DNA of 64,000 nucleotides, from the NCBI GenBank assembly GCA_023213395.1, contig CM041465.1:152837741-152901740 (forward strand), given 5' to 3'. This stretch comes from Cycas panzhihuaensis. Taxonomy: Eukaryota; Cycadophyta. Of this stretch, positions 58,244 to 64,000 are shown one piece after another. Made by a program: the position numbers and the translations under genes. The notes under the pieces are model-generated. The model saw nothing but the letters and a program-made list of their open reading frames with translations, made no database searches and was not told the DNA's origin. Numbering within the stretch: the first letter of the stretch is position 1; each line of letters opens with the position of its first letter.

Positions 58244-60835
58244 GAAGTGGCTCTCAATTGAAAATCACCAAAACAAAAAATATTCTACTTAAAAATGGCT
58301 TTATTGATAATGTTTATTATATCCTAAGTTTATTATCTAACCTTTCATTTATATATTAGATCTGTTAAAAGGGTTTAGTAGTTGAATGTTAGAAAGATAG
58401 GTTTATAGTAAAATAACCCTTTAACAAATTTAAAGATATTACTTCTAGACTTTTAGATCATATAATTAGTTTATATAAACTATTTAATTTATCTTACTCA
58501 AGTGAAAATTTACATTTTCTTCCTATATAAGTGGTCTAACCCAATTAACAAACTTTGTCACACACTCTTTGGCCATATTAGTTATTGTTAATTATATATC
58601 CTTAATTAGCATAATATGCTCCATGGCTTACCTATACAATCTATAATGTGTAGAGTCTATGAAGCCTATATTCTAAGAAAGCAACACATGGATCTTTTCT
58701 TGATAAATTTACCTTTAGGAGGAAATAACCCCTACAACTAACTCACTTTGATATATATAGACCATTTCAAGACCTTTCCTACTTTGGAAATAGGTATTTC
58801 ATTATTTTCATCAATGACTTATTTAGAAAATGTTGGATCTAAATTATTAAATAACATAGTGAAATATTTGATCAATTTCTTAAATTTAAAGTACTAGTAG
58901 AAAATTGTTCTAACTATATAATATAAATATTTAGAATGGACAATACGAAGGAGTGCTTAAATTAACCAATTTATTTAATTTAGCTAAAAGAATGATATAA
59001 AATTTTAATATTTAGTTGCTTACATACCGTAACAAAATGGTGTCACTAAAAGAAAATTTTGAACCTAAGTTTAAATAACTCAATATATATTATATTTCAA
59101 ATAATTAAATAAAAAATTACTAGACAAGCTCTATTTAATAAGTTACCCACTAAAGCTATTGATAATATCACTCTTGAAGAGAAATAGTCTAATAGGAGAC
59201 CTTCCATTAAACATTTAAAAGCTTTTATAAGTATTGCTTAAGCACATGTCCTAAAAGAAAATAAATAGAAACCAGATCCTAAATGTTATAGTTTCATCTT
59301 CATTGGATACCATGAAGAAAGTAAGGGATACAAACTTTTTGATACTATCACTTATAATGTTTCCATCAAATAAGATGTCAAGTTTGATGAAAAAGGTTAA
59401 GTTCACATTCTATTGATGACTATGCTCATCTTCCCTTAATAATTAATAATACTCCTTAAGTCTTAATAGGACTCAACATCAACCTAAGACTAACTCTAGT
59501 GAAGAAATCTCTATTAAAGATGCAATAAATAATTTATAAAAATAAATTCACATAGTTTCCATTAATGATCTTGGTTCTTTTACTAGTGTAAGTTCAGAAA
59601 CTTACAAGCAACCAAAATGGGTACATAAAACCCTTATATTTTCTAGTCTTGATATTTGTGATCCTTTAAATACCCAAAGAATTAGGTCTAAATAGCTACA
59701 GGGTAACTTCTCTCTTATGGCCAAAATTATATATCAATTGATCCATAAAGATTCAAAGAAGCAATGAACATTGTGTATGATGCATTAATAAGAAAGTTTG
59801 CATGGGGATTAGTCACTCTTCCTCATGAAAAGAACCCAATTAGATGCAAATGCATTTACTACACTAAGTATAACTCTCAAGGTGCCATTGAAAAACACAA
59901 AGTTAGGCTAGTTATAAAGGGGTTTTTCTAGGTTGATAGGACTGATTACAATAAAACTTTACACCTATCAGCAAAATGAACACTATTAAATCATTATCTC
60001 TTTAGTAGCCAAGTTTGGTTGGGAAGTATATCACATGGATATAAAAAATACCTTTCTAAATGATGATTTAATTTTTAATATCTACATGATCTAACCACCT
60101 AGTCTTGTTCTAGACCCTAACTTAGTATATAGACTTAAAATATCCTTGGATGGTCTCAAATAAGCCCCTAATGTTTAATATAAAGAGATTGATAATTATC
60201 TTCCCCATAATAGCTTTAGTAAATGTATTAGTGATCCTATTCTACATTTCAAAAAATGAGGAAATAATATATTTTTTCTAATTTTATATGTTGATGATAT
60301 TATAGTTACTAGATTTTTACTTGCCATAATTTCAACTTTAAAAAACCAACTTAATGTCAATTTTTGAAATGATTAACTTATAACTACTATATTAATTCCT
60401 TGGACTTTATATTTACTAAATAGAATCAAGAATCTCTATCTCACAACCCAAATATATTTTAGATCTACTTAAGAGATTTAAAATAGAAACTTGTAAGCAA
60501 GCATGAACTCCTCTTCAAAATGAAGCTAAACTTACTCTTAATTATATTTCTCCTTTGTTTGATATTACTTTATACTGGCAGTTAATTAGGAGTTTAATCT
60601 ACTTAACTCATATAGGACCTAATATATCTTATGTAGTTACTTTATATTCATGTTTTTTGCAAATATCACATAACTCACATTAAAAAGTAACCAAGAGAAT
60701 CTTATGCTACTTATAAGATACTATTTACTATGGCTTCAATTCTAATTATACTAACCTTAATCTTTAACTAACTAGTTTTATAGATATTAATTAGACTAGA
60801 GATAATAATAAATGAAAATACACTACTAGTTATTA
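58244..60835 (+). pseudogene. Outer Copia element O: protease end, integrase, RT, RNase H
   Basis: Continues the protease frame cut by E: GSGSQLKITKTKNILLKNGF, DNVYYILSLLSNL. Then integrase with LTHFDIYRPF and GNRYFIIFINDLFRKCW near 58740-58850; a GFEE/KCYSFIFIGY-type block near 59280; RT from about 59830, with YHMDIKNTFLNDDLIFNIYM, YRLKISLDGLK and LILYVDDIIVT (active site intact) near 60270-60310; the S-L-I-Y-L-T block near 60590; and an RNase H start near 60780 (SFIDIN, then KYTTSY). It stops at about 60835, where the sequence changes to another element. Very many stops; the oldest-looking element here, as its position at the bottom of the stack demands. Confidence 0.85.
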
Positions 60836-60846
60836 GAAAATACAAC

Positions 60847-61154
60847 TGAAGCAAACAAGATCCACAGGATCTTTCACATTAAGTAAATATTAAGCAGGAA
60901 CAGATTGCACAAGACACCAGATTGTCATGGGAAACCCTTATAGGTGAAAACCCACAAAGAATAATAATTCACATTATGACAAAATGGTATGTTATAAAGT
61001 TGGACTTTGATCTATATTTATAGATCTAAAATGTCAAATATAATTACAATTTACATCCATTGGCTCACTACACTCGAGAATATTCTCCATATAATTAGGC
61101 ATATAAATAGGGTGACCCACTTTACATTAGTCGATATAGACACATATTCCAATA
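60847..61154 (-). repeat. Putative 3' LTR of Copia C6
   Basis: In minus orientation it starts TATTGGAATATGTG after an AAGATGGGA polypurine-like tract, as Copia LTRs do, and contains the AGGTGAAAACCCACAAAGAAT phrase and a short TATTTATAGA box common in plant Copia LTRs. The left end was set at TG 60847 by rule only; the partner LTR would lie beyond the window. Confidence 0.55.
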
Positions 61155-61164
61155 TCCCATCTTA

Positions 61165-61680
61165 ATGTAAATGTGAGGCAGTAAGGATTATCCTTACCCA
61201 ACCTAATATGCATGAACGTCGATGTAGAAATCTTTAGTTTGAGCTTGGTGAATACGTTCACAAGTCGATCTTAACTTAAACAACCTTCAACCTAATTTGG
61301 ATGTAATGGTGCCATGCCTCGTATGTGCTCAGTTCTTTGGATATACTCTAATAAACCTGCAACTATACAACTCTCTCTGCACCTAAAACTTTATAAATTT
61401 AACTTATCCATATTCCTTTGACTAAACTAAGAGGTTGAGACACTTGAGCTATGTGAATTTCCTCTTTAAGTCTTCATTAAGGAACGCTGATATGATACAA
61501 TATGATACCCAACTATCTGAAGCTACTAAACTAAGGATCAAATGAATTATGAAATATAGAGATAGGTGCAAATAACTCATCATACCTTAATACTTCTTCC
61601 TACTAGATATCACATGTGTAACAAGTCTTCAAACTTGCAAACCAACTAGGTTCTTTGCTTCAATATGCAATTTGTAGTAC
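61165..61680 (-). pseudogene. Copia C6 pol remnant with internal deletion
   Basis: Minus strand. Near 61630-61390 is RT: FAPIS, SLVASDSWV, ISAFLNEDLK and HIAQVSQPLSLVKGIW (family Y-Q-M-D-V-K-S-A-F-L-N-G-D-L). Then, within about 150 bases, it passes to what looks like the Copia C-terminus (VNVFTKLKLK and LGKDNPYCL near 61250-61180) just before the polypurine tract. The normal 1 kb of RT and RNase H between is missing, so an internal deletion is likely. Confidence 0.6.
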
Positions 61681-64000
61681 CAGATGTGCATACAATATGC
61701 ATGGGGTTAGCTGCCTCGATGCGATCTTCTGTCCTAACTGGGGGGGAAATTACTAAACGTATAGCATTACCTCACGCTTAGCGCCAATGAGTTTTTCTTG
61801 GAGAAGGAGCGATGTAAAAAGACTATGCCTTTGCCAAATAAAAGGTAATAATAGCATGGCATTTCGAGCCCGATACAAACATCATCTTTTTGTTCTTTTG
61901 AAATAGAATTACGTATCGAGATAGTAGAACAAAGTTTCTTCCCGATTTTACAATCGATTCAATCTTATGTATATAACTTTCCATTGTGAATCTGTACTCA
62001 CTAGAATGCTGGTATCTATCTCAAGCTTTGACTGGCATGTTGATCCATGATCTTCTATCATCCTATAAGTCTTTAACTATTAATGGAATATGGGGTTGTA
62101 ATCCATGTCTCATCATCTAGCAGCTCCTTATCATCAATCTCTCACTAGGTCCTACTTTCATCTCAAGCATAATGTTAGGTAAATAAACCTCTACACTTAC
62201 TAAATAACATCTCAGAAAAATGAAGCAATGAATGATAAAACCTATAACTAAATGGAAATCAACATGATATGTCAAGAACTCTTCAATTGAATATCTAGAC
62301 TAATCACAATACATTTCCCTTGCAGACCACACTATTTGTAAGTAAAACAACCCATAAGCTTCAAACCCTTATAATCCTACTATTGTAATCTTTGTCTAAG
62401 ATGTGTGCACTCTAATGCACCAAAGGAAACAAATGGAAGGCTTCTAACTTGGTCTAAACACAAAATACGAGGGGAAATTATGCCACGAATAGTCATAATA
62501 AAGGATCACATACCTATCTGCTATATTTTCTGCCATTAAAACATGGGAGGTAAACCATAACATGTATCAACCTCACCATCTGTATCTTGATACTAACCTA
62601 TAATACAACCTTACAGGCCAATTATACATACCATGACAAAGGCATCACTGATTTTAAGGCATCTCATCTTAGACCTTTCCATTCACACTTTAAATTTATT
62701 AAACACTCTATCTTGGTTCCACATCAAACTTGTTAAGATATGCACCCATGTTGAACCAACATTAATTAGGCCATAAACCTTCATACTATCAGCAGTCCAA
62801 CTAGTAAAGTATAAAGGTCCATCATCAACTGACAACTACTCATATAAGCAAATTCTAAACCTCATCACCTCATACATATTTGATGTAATAGAACTCAAAT
62901 ATAACTAAATAAACCACACTTATTTCATTGAATTAACCACATAAACATGAACTTTGTGTAATGATCTATGCCACACTCAAATAATAATAGAGTTTGTATT
63001 AAATTGTAATTAAGGTATCTCATGCTCTTCTTTACCTATCACTTACCCATCATTGCCCTCATACTCGTCCTTTCACTCGCCCACTTAACTTGCCATGCAA
63101 CAAGTCTACCTTTGCCTCATCTCATCCATCTTCACCATTTTTGCCCATAAACTTCCCCATATAAAATATATGCTACAGAGTATAAATTTGCCTCACTAGC
63201 TCTCTCATGTAAATCACACCCTAGAGAGTCTTATCACACCCATTTACATCACCATGATACTATTTTATACACTTGTATTCAAAGAACAACATCACATCTT
63301 AACGCCTTATAACACCATTGAATCAAACCACTTTAAACATACATGGCAAAGCATCTACATGAATTAACCATAACAACAAATGATTAAAAAAGGCATCTAT
63401 ATCGAACTTGTCTTTATATTAAGTCAATGTAACTTAATATATCTTGTATAGGCGACTTAAAGATTATCAAATATCAAATAAATCATATGATATGAAACAA
63501 CCATGAGAGACCATATATGATTAAATCAATAAAGGGTAAATTAATAACTGTGGTGCAATAAAGTACTAAATCGATTTAATATATCAAAGGGCAAATTGGA
63601 TAATGTGAATGGGCAATTGTGCATGTCAAATAATATCTCTAGTAACTATATACCTATAATGAGAATGATGATTACAACATATTATCACATGCGATACAAT
63701 ACATAGGAAACGCGATTAATAATTATCACTAGCAGTAGTTGTAGACATTAACCAATGAACAGACATAAATTTGTAACTTTATTTTATCACATGGTTGCTC
63801 AAACATCATAAATATCATGGACAAGCAAACCAACATGTAGACCTGAATAGTCATAGCTGAATCAAATATCAATGGTGACGTAATCTTAATCATCACGCTA
63901 ATGACTCACACAGGCTAAATATTCAATTGGGTAATTGCAAATATACGGCTAGTGACACCAATAATATGCCGACTACTTATATATTATGAAGGGTAGTTAA
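61681..64000. other. Unassigned DNA to the window end
   Basis: No open frame of note, LTR pair or PBS. Probably the upstream part of minus-strand Copia C6. A GC-richer patch with GGGGGGGAAATTAC near 61740 and short phrases unlike the surroundings (61680-61900) might be a separate small insertion, unproven. Confidence 0.35.

Overview
This window looks like intergenic DNA from a large, repeat-rich plant nuclear genome. It is AT-rich, has no bacterial-style operons and contains no intact host gene. Almost everything recognisable is Ty1/Copia or Ty3/Gypsy LTR retrotransposon. Primer-binding sites complementary to plant initiator-Met tRNA (TGGTATCAGAGC type) occur again and again. The retroelement genes are decayed mainly by G-to-A and C-to-T changes, as expected for old methylated repeats. 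The organism cannot be named; a gymnosperm or another large-genome seed plant is plausible (inference only).

Layout. 1-13116 is a mosaic of broken pieces: a lone RNase H domain on the minus strand (3870-4356), a plant-mobile-domain-like and coiled-coil gene remnant (5480-7310), a minus-strand Gypsy pol (8080-10868) joined directly to a plus-strand Copia RT piece (10869-12086), and a Gypsy integrase tail with chromodomain and LTR (12400-about 13098).

From 13117 to 60835 the window can be read as one nested stack, resolved here by paired LTRs and target-site duplications (TSDs). The outermost element is a decayed Copia (called O; gag/protease at 18465-19128, pol at 58244-60835). Copia C1 (13122-18459, TSD AGGAT) sits in its gag. 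In its protease sits E (19134-58238, TSD ATTTG), a gag-only non-autonomous element of about 4.5 kb blown up to 39 kb by later arrivals. These are Gypsy G1 (20240-31596, TSD ATATC), itself carrying Copia C2 (25359-30695, TSD AAGGA); minus-strand Gypsy G2 (32059-39105); and minus-strand Copia C3 (40435-56619, TSD CATCT). C3 in turn carries a 323-bp TRIM-like element (43234-43556), the small gag-only element N4 (44782-47783, TSD TCAAC) and the gag-only element N5 (50198-55347, TSD GACTA).

The most interesting object is N5. Besides a Gag-like gene it carries, in antisense orientation, a clearly recognisable piece of a plant S-adenosylmethionine decarboxylase gene with what looks like an intron still in place, and a neighbouring Ser/Asp-rich segment that may come from another host gene. 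N4 and N5 also share an unusual peptide motif just before the polypurine tract; in N4 the surrounding unit is tandemly repeated three times.

From about 60847 to the end a further minus-strand Copia begins (3' LTR, then an internally deleted pol); the last 2.3 kb has no recognisable gene.
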